Part shown: piece by piece, positions 1 through 4,766 of the stretch | Layout: each line of letters starts with the position of its first letter | How positions within the stretch are numbered: position 1 is the first letter of the stretch | Source of the DNA: an uncultured Arthrobacter sp. | GTDB taxonomy: Bacteria > Actinomycetota > Actinomycetes > Actinomycetales > Micrococcaceae | Direction of reading: 5' to 3' | DNA: 5,277 nucleotides | Assembly (NCBI GenBank): GCA_937873245.1 | Contig: CALMVY010000271.1 | Span: 1 to 5,277 of the forward strand | Translations under genes and position numbers: made by a program | The notes under the pieces: model-generated | Databases searched by the model: none | The model's input: the letters and a program-made list of their open reading frames with translations, nothing else | What the model was told of the DNA's origin: nothing

Positions 1-111
1 GATCGCGAGCAGGTCGATCTCGAACTGACCTTCGCAGCGCAGGTTCGGAATGGTCGCCCAGCCTTTGATGTAGCGGACATAGGCCTCGACGATCTTCTCG
101 GTCGTTTCCAT
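1..111 (-). CDS. Unrecognised protein, N-terminal 37 residues only (possible nuclease-like fold)
   Basis: An ATG at 111-109 opens a frame that stays open to the left edge, so only the first 37 residues are seen (METTEKIVEAYVRYIKGWAT, then IPNLRCEGQFEIDLLAI). I do not recognise a named family. The EIDLLA stretch resembles the acidic core strand of PD-(D/E)xK nuclease-like folds, but the following lysine motif would lie outside the window, so this is only a hint. It starts 24 bases after the stop of the AbiEii-like frame on the same strand, which suggests the two were one operon in their source genome. Purine-rich GAGGGG about 11 bases upstream and AAGGG next to the ATG could serve as ribosome binding site. 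It lies in the left segment that appears foreign to the rest of the window. Confidence 0.6.
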   Translation of the reverse strand, partial: METTEKIVEAYVRYIKGWATIPNLRCEGQFEIDLLAI

Positions 112-135
112 CCCTTGCCCGTCCCCTCTCGCCGG

Positions 136-486
136 TCAGCTCTTGCTCGCCAGCGCGGCCGCGGCGTTCGCGCGCGTCTGTAGCGCTTCGATCTTCGCCA
201 TCAGGGCGTCGAAGGCTTCGGCTTCGTCCAGCAGCAGCCCGTCCTCGACCATCTTCGCATAATCCTCGGCAAGCGCTTCGCGCGAGGTGCCGTCTGGAAC
301 CAGCTTCAGCCCGCCCGAAACGGCGGCGCGATAGTCGATCGGCTGCCGCTCGGCGTCCCGTTCGGCGAAGAACCAGCTTTTGTGATCTGCGACGGCGGCC
401 GCAAGATCCCGGTCGGCGATCGCGGCATCGGCGAATCCAGCCTCGTCCAGCCGGGCCAGATCGTGCCAGTGGCGCGAGAAACGATC
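136..486 (-). pseudogene. C-terminal fragment of an AbiEii-type nucleotidyltransferase toxin
   Basis: This is the right-hand part of the chimeric frame, residues 130-245. AbiEii is the toxin of the type IV AbiE toxin-antitoxin and phage abortive-infection system, and its N-terminal half carries the nucleotidyltransferase active site. Here only the helical C-terminal region remains: the RHWHDLARL motif at 134-142, HKSWFF at 164-169, a YRAA...LKLVP block at 181-193, a DYAKM block at 204-208 and a closing leucine/alanine-rich helix. With no start or catalytic residues of its own, this piece cannot act as the toxin. No AbiEi antitoxin is visible. The natural stop codon and the gene following 24 bases later look intact, so the missing part was lost at the 483-486 junction rather than by decay. 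Confidence 0.7.
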
Positions 487-873
487 GCCGCGCAGCGGCC
501 CTTCGCTGCCCTTCACGTAGAAGGGCATGGGTTCGGCGATGATGTCAGCTCCGCCTGCTTTCAGGGCATGGGTTATCTTCTTGGCGGCATCGCCGTGGAT
601 GAACATCCGCACGCGGGTATCGAACGCCGCCGCGTTCACGCCCTTGAGGGAACCGCTGCCCAGGGCCGAGAGCAGCGTGGTGATTTTCGGCGTCGGGCGC
701 CATCCGTTGATGGGGCTGCCCACCACAAGCAGGTCTCCCGCTGCGAGGGTTTCGGGTTGGAATTCCCCCACCGGGACGGAACTCGCCTGGAGCCCGTCGA
801 GTGAGCCGGCGATCGCCTCGGCGACCGATCTGGTGTTGCCGTACGCCGAGTCGTAGACAACCAGTGCTTTCAT
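136..873 (-). CDS. Chimeric frame: flavodoxin N-terminal domain fused to AbiEii-like toxin C-terminus
   Basis: The 245-residue frame joins two unrelated proteins. Residues 1-129 are a flavodoxin, an FMN-binding electron carrier: MKALVVYDSAYGNT holds the phosphate-binding loop (YDSAYGNT, 7-14), followed by the VVGSPINGW flavin loop (50-58) and strand DIIAEPMPFYV (110-120). A free-standing flavodoxin of this type is about 150 residues long, so its last helix is missing. From D130, the sequence (RFSRHWHDLARL, HKSWFF, YRAAVSGGLKLVP, LAEDYAKMVEDGLL, FDALMAKIEAL) matches the C-terminus of AbiEii nucleotidyltransferase toxins as I remember the family. Its catalytic N-terminal half is absent. The start ATG overlaps the dehydrogenase stop (ATGA, 873-870). 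The only Shine-Dalgarno-like sequence, AAGGT, is 12 bases away, so translation is probably coupled. An in-frame extension upstream of 873 is antisense-like shadow of the dehydrogenase and was not used. The fusion is unlikely to be a natural functional protein. Confidence 0.85.
   Translation of the reverse strand: MKALVVYDSAYGNTRSVAEAIAGSLDGLQASSVPVGEFQPETLAAGDLLVVGSPINGWRPTPKITTLLSALGSGSLKGVNAAAFDTRVRMFIHGDAAKKITHALKAGGADIIAEPMPFYVKGSEGPLRGDRFSRHWHDLARLDEAGFADAAIADRDLAAAVADHKSWFFAERDAERQPIDYRAAVSGGLKLVPDGTSREALAEDYAKMVEDGLLLDEAEAFDALMAKIEALQTRANAAAALASKS
483..486. other. Fusion junction at a GATC site
   Basis: The change from flavodoxin-like to AbiEii-like protein falls between G129 and R131, and codons 130-131 (GAT CGT) contain the tetranucleotide GATC. 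Window position 1 is also GATC. To the left I count ten GATC sites in 486 bases (1, 16, 91, 190, 337, 384, 405, 418, 459, 483), and in the next 486 bases three (811, 827, 879). This is what ligation of two Sau3AI/MboI fragments in library construction would give. A misassembly or true recombination is not excluded. Confidence 0.6.
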
Positions 874-1925
874 GCCGTGATCACTACCTTGAGTGCCTTC
901 GTTTCGGCGGCGCGGGCGAAGGTGTCGTAGGCCTCCATGAACTGGTCGAAGTTGAAGTGGTGTGTGGCGAATTTCTCCGCCGGTACCTTGTTCTGCGCCA
1001 CGAGCTTGAGCAGCATCGGTGTGGTGTTGGCGTTGACCAGGCCCATGCTGATGTTGATGTTCTGGATCCAGAGGTTTTCCACATGCAGCTCCACGGACTT
1101 GCCGTGCACGCCGACGTTGGCCACGTTGCCGCCGGGACGCACGACGTCCGTGCACATGCTGAAGGTCGCCGGAATGCCGACCGCCTCGATGGCCACGTCC
1201 ACGCCCTGCCCGTCGGTCAGCGCGAGCACCTGGTCCTTCCAGTCGGCGTCACTGGAGAGTACGACGTGGGTGGCGCCGAACTCGCGGGACTTCTCCAGAC
1301 GGTTCGCGTCAAGGTCGACGGCGATGATGGTGGCGGCCCCGTAGAGTCCGGCGGTGGCGATCGCGGCGAGGCCCACGGGGCCGGCCCCGACGACGGCGAC
1401 CGTGTCACCGGGCTTGACCCGGCCATACTGCACACCGATTTCGAAACCGGTGGGCAGGATGTCGGAGAGCATCACGGCCCGTTCGTCGGTGACGCCCTCG
1501 GGAAGCAGATGGAGGGAGTTTTCGGCGTAGGGGACGCGGACGTACTCGGCCTGGGTGCCGTCGATCAGGTGGCCGAAGACCCAGCCGATGCCCGATGCCC
1601 CCTCCTCGCCCATGCAGTGCGAGTAGAGCCCGGTCTTGCAGTTGGCACAGTGGCCGCAGGACTTGATGCAGGAAATGATGACCCGGTCCCCGACTTTCAG
1701 GCTGGTCACCGAGGAGCCGACCTCGGTGATGGTCCCCACGCCTTCATGGCCCAGGATCCGGCCCTTGGTCACGGCGGGAACATCCCCCTTGAGGATATGG
1801 AGGTCCGTGCCGCAGATCGTGGTGGTGTCCACTTTGACGATCACGTCGCTGGGATTTTGGATCTTCGGGTCGGGGACGTCTGTCCAGGATTTCTCTCCGG
1901 GACCGCCATAGACGAGGGCTTTCAT
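870..1925 (-). CDS. Zinc-dependent alcohol dehydrogenase (medium-chain dehydrogenase/reductase)
   Basis: This 351-residue protein should oxidise an alcohol to an aldehyde or ketone with NAD, or do the reverse, in the cytoplasm. It has the full medium-chain layout. The catalytic domain has C38, H60-E61 (in GHEGVG) and D154 as likely catalytic-zinc ligands. C90, C93, C96 and C104 form the structural-zinc lobe. The Rossmann fold has GAGPVG at 180-185, and D204 at the end of the second strand favours NAD over NADP. Length and order match the Thermoanaerobacter-type secondary alcohol dehydrogenases, but the substrate cannot be read from sequence. The ATG at 1925 is chosen because AAGGAG sits five bases upstream and because it overlaps the upstream stop (ATGA). 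An 18-residue upstream extension is in frame but has no such support. The stop overlaps the flavodoxin start. All expected residues are present, so it looks functional. Confidence 0.93.
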   Translation of the reverse strand: MKALVYGGPGEKSWTDVPDPKIQNPSDVIVKVDTTTICGTDLHILKGDVPAVTKGRILGHEGVGTITEVGSSVTSLKVGDRVIISCIKSCGHCANCKTGLYSHCMGEEGASGIGWVFGHLIDGTQAEYVRVPYAENSLHLLPEGVTDERAVMLSDILPTGFEIGVQYGRVKPGDTVAVVGAGPVGLAAIATAGLYGAATIIAVDLDANRLEKSREFGATHVVLSSDADWKDQVLALTDGQGVDVAIEAVGIPATFSMCTDVVRPGGNVANVGVHGKSVELHVENLWIQNINISMGLVNANTTPMLLKLVAQNKVPAEKFATHHFNFDQFMEAYDTFARAAETKALKVVITA

Positions 1926-2224
1926 GCGTTCTCCTTGACTCTGAGGATGTTCGGCGGGTCCACGATGCGCAGCCGGCACGGCGTCACGGAAGCGTCGATG
2001 CCTGATGACACGACCGAGCGCCGGGCGTGCTCGTGGAGTTCTTCAATGGCATCGGCAGCTACGCGGGCGTGGGCGAGGTTGACGACGATTTCGTATCCGG
2101 GAAGTTTGGCTGCCACCCTGCGGCAGACCACGTAGAGGGCGCGGATGTTCGCGGGGGTGACGACTCCCCGCACGTCAACGCGCGCCGATTCCTCCACGGC
2201 GTCGATCCGGATGAGGACTTTCAT
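1922..2224 (-). CDS. Small hypothetical protein, possibly STAS-like
   Basis: This 100-residue protein begins MKVLIRIDAVEESARVDVRG. Its pattern of a short beta hairpin, VRGVVTPANIRALYVVCRRV, then LPGYEIVVNLAHARVAADAI and a helix, recalls STAS domains (anti-sigma-factor antagonist fold): a V-x-G turn, a helix, a hydrophobic strand ending N-L, then a helix. The match is loose, and the serine usually phosphorylated in SpoIIAA-type proteins is not at the expected place (NLAHAR). It is first in the operon and its TGA overlaps the dehydrogenase ATG (ATGA). I chose the ATG at 2224 because GGTGA stands seven bases upstream and because all three genes of the operon then begin ATGAAAG. A GTG at 2293 would add 23 histidine-rich residues that look non-coding. 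A regulatory role is inference only. Confidence 0.7.
   Translation of the reverse strand: MKVLIRIDAVEESARVDVRGVVTPANIRALYVVCRRVAAKLPGYEIVVNLAHARVAADAIEELHEHARRSVVSSGIDASVTPCRLRIVDPPNILRVKENA
1931..1936 (-). promoter_or_regulatory. Ribosome binding site of the alcohol dehydrogenase
   Basis: The minus strand reads AAGGAG followed by AACGC and then ATG. This is a strong Shine-Dalgarno sequence at five bases' spacing, and it fixes the dehydrogenase start at 1925. It lies inside the 3' end of the upstream small gene, as expected for coupled genes. Confidence 0.8.
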
Positions 2225-2231
2225 GCGGGGG

Positions 2232-2236
2232 TCACC
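2232..2236 (-). promoter_or_regulatory. Probable ribosome binding site of the STAS-like gene
   Basis: The minus strand reads GGTGA, seven bases before the ATG at 2224. GGTGA is complementary to part of the 16S anti-Shine-Dalgarno tail (GGAGGTGATC consensus). It is moderate evidence for the 2224 start over the GTG at 2293. Confidence 0.45.
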
Positions 2237-2447
2237 GTGGGAGGGGTGTGCGTAGTAGGCGCTGTTGCGGGTTCCGTGGTGCCGGTGGGTCACGGGGCAT
2301 CAGAGCTCCCGTGCTGACCGTGATCGGTTTGAAAAGTGTGAATGTCGCTGTGACCAGTCATGTTGTTGGCTGCGGTCTTCCGTCCTGTCCCGCGGACGCG
2401 GGCCAGCGCAGAATGCCTTTTCCTTCCCCAAGGTTCGAGCGAGACCG

Positions 2448-2464
2448 TACAACTGTTGTAACAG
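2448..2464. promoter_or_regulatory. Two overlapping palindromes, candidate operator
   Basis: TACAACTGTTGTA (2448-2460) is a perfect palindrome around a central T. CTGTTGTAACAG (2453-2464) is a second inverted repeat with five-base arms and shares its left half with the first. The site lies in the divergent region between the dehydrogenase operon and the amidohydrolase and is AT-rich against a GC-rich background. A further TGTTGT half-site occurs at 2361-2366. It looks like a binding site for a dimeric repressor of TetR, GntR or LacI type. No regulator gene is present in the window. Confidence 0.4.
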
Positions 2465-2499
2465 GCGGTTCATCCCCCAATGGCCGTGCAGGAACCGCC
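2464..2499. repeat. Inverted repeat, 8-base arms with 20-base loop
   Basis: GGCGGTTC (2464-2471) is the exact reverse complement of GAACCGCC (2492-2499). It abuts the palindromes at 2448-2464. There is no T-run on either strand, so it does not look like an intrinsic terminator. It may be a regulator site or a stem in an RNA leader of the minus-strand operon. Chance occurrence in GC-rich DNA is possible. Confidence 0.35.
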
Positions 2500-2537
2500 C
2501 CAAAATCCAGCTTGGTGGGTGCGTGTTTCCGGTGCAA

Positions 2538-2551
2538 GGGGCGAAAGTCCC
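2538..2551 (+). other. Short hairpin with GAAA tetraloop
   Basis: GGGGC-GAAA-GTCCC can fold on the plus-strand RNA as a five-pair stem, including one G-U pair, closed by a GNRA tetraloop. It lies upstream of the predicted amidohydrolase transcription start, so it would not be in that mRNA. I could not fit the surroundings to any riboswitch I know. Confidence 0.2.
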
Positions 2552-2619
2552 GTGTCCAGCGGGCCTCCCCGGCTCCGGCGGCTTCCCCGGTGTGGGTTTG
2601 GCGCTGCGGCGGGTCCGGA

Positions 2620-2656
2620 TTGGCGCCGCGCCTTCGGGCACCTAGCCTGTTCCTTA
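2620..2656 (+). promoter_or_regulatory. Promoter of the amidohydrolase, leaderless type
   Basis: TTGGCG (2620-2625) and TAGCCT (2643-2648) are separated by exactly 17 bases and resemble the -35 and -10 elements of housekeeping sigma-factor promoters. Seven bases after the -10 comes the A of the ATG at 2656. This places the transcription start on the start codon, a common arrangement in actinobacteria. No Shine-Dalgarno sequence precedes this ATG, which agrees with a leaderless mRNA. Confidence 0.6.
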
Positions 2657-4155
2657 TGCCTGTGACACGTGCCGATCCCGAAAACGACGTCGTGCTCGCC
2701 TCCGTGCGGATCCCCGGCGGGACGGCGCTGTACGACGTGCACGTGGCAGGCGGTGTGGTTTCGCGGCTCGCTCCCGCGGGGGCGCCGGGCGGCTCCGGAT
2801 CGCGGGTGGTCGACCTGGACGGCGGGTATGTCATCCCGGGGCTGTGGGACGAGCACGTCCACATGACCCAGTGGGCCCTCGCCGCCAACCGGATTGACCT
2901 CTCCGGCGCCGCCTCCGCGGGCGAGGCGGCCGACGTCGTGCGTTCGTATTTGTCGGGCCCCGGCCACGCGGGGGAAGGCGCAGGCCTGACGGCGGTGGGC
3001 GTCGGGTTTCGGGACGCTGTCTGGGCCGATGTCCCCAGCCTGGAGTTGCTCGACGGCGCCACCGGGGGCCGGCCGACCGCGCTGTTGAGCCATGACCTGC
3101 ACTGCGTCTGGCTCAACAGCGCGGCGGCCGCACGCTACGGCGTGGCCGTGGACGCGTCCGGGTTGCTGCGCGAGGAGCCCGCCTTCGCATTGACCCGTGA
3201 GCTGGGCAAACTGCCGGACGCCGTGGTGGACGCGTGGGTGCGGGAGTCAGCGCAGGCGGCAGCGGCCCGCGGGATCGTGGGCATTGTCGACTTCGAAATG
3301 ACGTGGAACCGCGACGTGTGGCTGCGTCGCTTGGCTGGCGGATTCGACTCGTTCCGGGTAGACGCCGGGGTCTATCCGCAGGATCTGGACCGGGCCGTTG
3401 CGGCGGGGATGCGGACCGGTGAGGACGTGCCCGGCGGGGCGGGGCTGCTGCGGGTGGGTCCGCTCAAGGTGCTGATCGACGGCTCGCTGAACACCCGCAC
3501 GGCGTACTGCGTGGACCCGTATCCGCACGGCGGCCGCGGACTGCTCACGGTGAGCGAAGCCGAGCTGCTGGACCTGCTGGTCCGGGCACGGGCGTCGGGC
3601 TTTGTTCCGGCGGTGCATGCGATCGGCGACGCCGCCAACGAGGTGGCGCTGGATGCGTTCGCGGCGGCCGGGATCTCCGGACGGATTGAGCATGCCCAGT
3701 TTGTCCGCGGCCAGGACTTCGCCCGCTTCGGCGAACTGGGCCTGACCGCGAGCGTCCAGCCCGCCCACGCCCTGGACGACCGTGATGCGGCCGATGCCAA
3801 CTGGGCCGGCCGGACGGACCGGGCGTTCCCGCTGCGGTCGTTGCTGGCTGCCGGGGCAACGCTGGCTTTGGGCTCCGACGCTCCAGTGGCGCCGCTGGAG
3901 CCGTGGACCGCGATGTCGGCGGCGACCACCCGGGCGCGGCCGGACGGGCGCGGGCCCTGGCACCCGGAGCAGGCCCTCACCCGGCAGGAAGCCCTGGCCG
4001 CGTCAACGCGCGGGCGGGGCACGGTCCGGGCCGGGGACCCGGCCGATCTGGTGGTGCTCGACGGCGACCCGCTGGCGGTATCGGACGCTGTCTTCGCGGC
4101 GATGCCGGTGGCCGCGACGCTCGTTGCGGGGCGGTTTACGCACGGCGGCGTTTAG
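2656..4155 (+). CDS. Metal-dependent amidohydrolase, YtcJ-like (Amidohydro_3 family)
   Basis: This 499-residue cytoplasmic hydrolase should cleave an amide or similar C-N bond, and the substrate is unknown. The order is that of the amidohydrolase superfamily: an N-terminal beta-sandwich strand region (1-60), DEHVHM with the metal-binding H67-x-H69 pair, and a TIM barrel. In the barrel, K271 in LKVLIDGSLNTRTA may be the metal-bridging lysine. H321 lies in VHAIGDAANEVALDAF, H346 in RIEHAQ, and D408 in LGSDAPVAPLEPW is the catalytic aspartate. The protein closes with a returning strand region, GDPADLVVLDGDPL (460-473). All expected ligands are present and the length is slightly short for the family (about 530-560). 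The region before GDPADLVV is compact and lacks the usual longer segment. The ATG at 2656 is chosen from the leaderless promoter; the frame is open further upstream, but that part is not protein-like. No signal peptide is seen. Confidence 0.9.
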   Translation: MPVTRADPENDVVLASVRIPGGTALYDVHVAGGVVSRLAPAGAPGGSGSRVVDLDGGYVIPGLWDEHVHMTQWALAANRIDLSGAASAGEAADVVRSYLSGPGHAGEGAGLTAVGVGFRDAVWADVPSLELLDGATGGRPTALLSHDLHCVWLNSAAAARYGVAVDASGLLREEPAFALTRELGKLPDAVVDAWVRESAQAAAARGIVGIVDFEMTWNRDVWLRRLAGGFDSFRVDAGVYPQDLDRAVAAGMRTGEDVPGGAGLLRVGPLKVLIDGSLNTRTAYCVDPYPHGGRGLLTVSEAELLDLLVRARASGFVPAVHAIGDAANEVALDAFAAAGISGRIEHAQFVRGQDFARFGELGLTASVQPAHALDDRDAADANWAGRTDRAFPLRSLLAAGATLALGSDAPVAPLEPWTAMSAATTRARPDGRGPWHPEQALTRQEALAASTRGRGTVRAGDPADLVVLDGDPLAVSDAVFAAMPVAATLVAGRFTHGGV

Positions 4156-4670
4156 CCGGCTTGGCTGCCCTTGACCCGGGATTGGACCAGGTTGGCGAAC
4201 GGCAATTGGCCGAACTCCTCCACGAAGGCAGCGTGGTAGCCGGCTTCGGCCGCGTTCAGCTGCTCCACGGGCAGCTCTTTCCAGGCGACGAGCAGCTGAT
4301 TGGCGGCGCCGAGCTGCCAGATCAGCCGGCCGTCCCAGTGGCCGGGCGGTTTGCCTTTGCCGAAGTCTACGAACTCCTGGATCTGCCGGCGGAGCCCGCG
4401 GTTGCCCTTGCTGCCGGGCCCGGCCTTCCCCACATACAGGACGTCCGCGCCGTCGACCCACTCGGCAGCGAGCGCGTCAGCCTTCAGCGTGGGGTCCTTT
4501 TTCTTGAAGATGCCGGCCGTGCTCTTGGCCAGGAACTGCGGCCGGTAACCCTCGGGCCGTAGCACGGCGAAGATCCCGGGCTTCTGCGGGATCCGGTTGA
4601 TTTCGAGGTCCCCGAGCGCCCGGAACCCGGTGAATCCGTCCTGCTTCAGTGACTGTCTGTTGATCGGCAT
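4152..4670 (-). CDS. GIY-YIG nuclease-like protein
   Basis: This 172-residue protein shows a degenerate GIY-YIG layout: PGIFAVL (31-37) for the GIY strand, VLYVGKAG (77-84) for the YIG strand, R91 and R94 in the next helix, E142 in a later helix as possible metal ligand, and N160 in PFAN. GIY-YIG domains cut DNA by a single-metal mechanism in repair enzymes, homing endonucleases and restriction enzymes. A stand-alone protein of this size without a DNA-binding domain has no clear role, and similar ones are usually annotated hypothetical. The ATG at 4670 is preceded by AGGA at a short four-base spacing. The stop overlaps the stop of the convergent amidohydrolase by four bases. It is divergent from the DUF222 gene. 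Family assignment rests on motif order, not on a search. Confidence 0.7.
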   Translation of the reverse strand: MPINRQSLKQDGFTGFRALGDLEINRIPQKPGIFAVLRPEGYRPQFLAKSTAGIFKKKDPTLKADALAAEWVDGADVLYVGKAGPGSKGNRGLRRQIQEFVDFGKGKPPGHWDGRLIWQLGAANQLLVAWKELPVEQLNAAEAGYHAAFVEEFGQLPFANLVQSRVKGSQAG

Positions 4671-4701
4671 GGGTTCCTAGGATCGGGGGGCGTTCCTTCA
4701 A

Positions 4702-4707
4702 AGCTTA
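4702..4707 (-). promoter_or_regulatory. Weak candidate -10 element for the GIY-YIG-like gene
   Basis: The minus strand reads TAAGCT, about 30 bases upstream of the ATG at 4670, at a distance that would leave a short leader containing the AGGA ribosome binding site. I find no matching -35 element 16-18 bases upstream. The 95-base divergent spacer (4671-4765) must hold this promoter, but its exact place is uncertain. A small inverted repeat (CGGAA at 4708-4712, TTCCG at 4720-4724) lies just upstream. Confidence 0.25.
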
Positions 4708-4731
4708 CGGAAGCGCCGGTTCCGCGGCCGC

Positions 4732-4766
4732 TTTAAATGTCTGAGGTGCCCGATAGTTTGGATTCA
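4732..4766 (+). promoter_or_regulatory. Promoter of the DUF222/HNH gene, leaderless type
   Basis: TTTAAA (4732-4737) lies 16 bases before TAGTTT (4754-4759). Six bases after the -10 comes the A of the ATG at 4766. No Shine-Dalgarno sequence precedes that ATG, so a leaderless mRNA is likely, as for the amidohydrolase. The -35 match to TTGACA is four of six. Confidence 0.5.

Larger units (their letters stand above)
2225..2655. other. Divergent intergenic region without a gene
   Basis: These 431 bases separate the minus-strand dehydrogenase operon from the plus-strand amidohydrolase. They hold the amidohydrolase promoter, the overlapping palindromes, the inverted repeat and the hairpin listed separately. 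The minus-strand operon must also have its promoter here, but I could not find a convincing -35/-10 pair on that strand. The closest -10-like hexamer, CATTCT (complement of about 2413-2418), has only a poor -35. A 61-codon frame starting at 2480 has no ribosome binding site and an arginine/proline-rich product, and I do not accept it as a gene. Confidence 0.6.

Noticed and set aside
874..1155. In-frame N-terminal extension of the flavodoxin frame
   Set aside because: It lies within the dehydrogenase coding region in another frame, the translated sequence is low-complexity, and the flavodoxin fold starts cleanly at the ATG at 873.
801..2135. Plus-strand open frame of 444 codons opposite the alcohol dehydrogenase
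   Set aside because: It is the antisense shadow of well-supported minus-strand genes in GC-rich DNA. Its product is glycine/histidine/aspartate-rich with no recognisable domain.
2431..2447. tRNA T-loop-like GGTTCGAG
   Set aside because: No flanking T-stem pairing, acceptor stem or anticodon arm can be built around it.
2510..2560. Possible cobalamin-type riboswitch, prompted by the CCGGTGCAAG motif
   Set aside because: The other conserved boxes of that riboswitch are not found, and the region lies upstream of the predicted transcription start.
2248..2655. In-frame extension upstream of the amidohydrolase
   Set aside because: It has no protein-like sequence and covers the promoter. Family alignment from memory begins near the ATG at 2656.
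2480..2665. Small plus-strand frame of 61 codons in the intergenic region
   Set aside because: It has no ribosome binding site, its composition is rich in arginine and proline, and it runs across the promoter and start of the amidohydrolase.
3247..3963. Long minus-strand open frame within the amidohydrolase
   Set aside because: It is an antisense shadow with arginine/glutamine-rich product. The plus strand carries a complete set of family motifs there.
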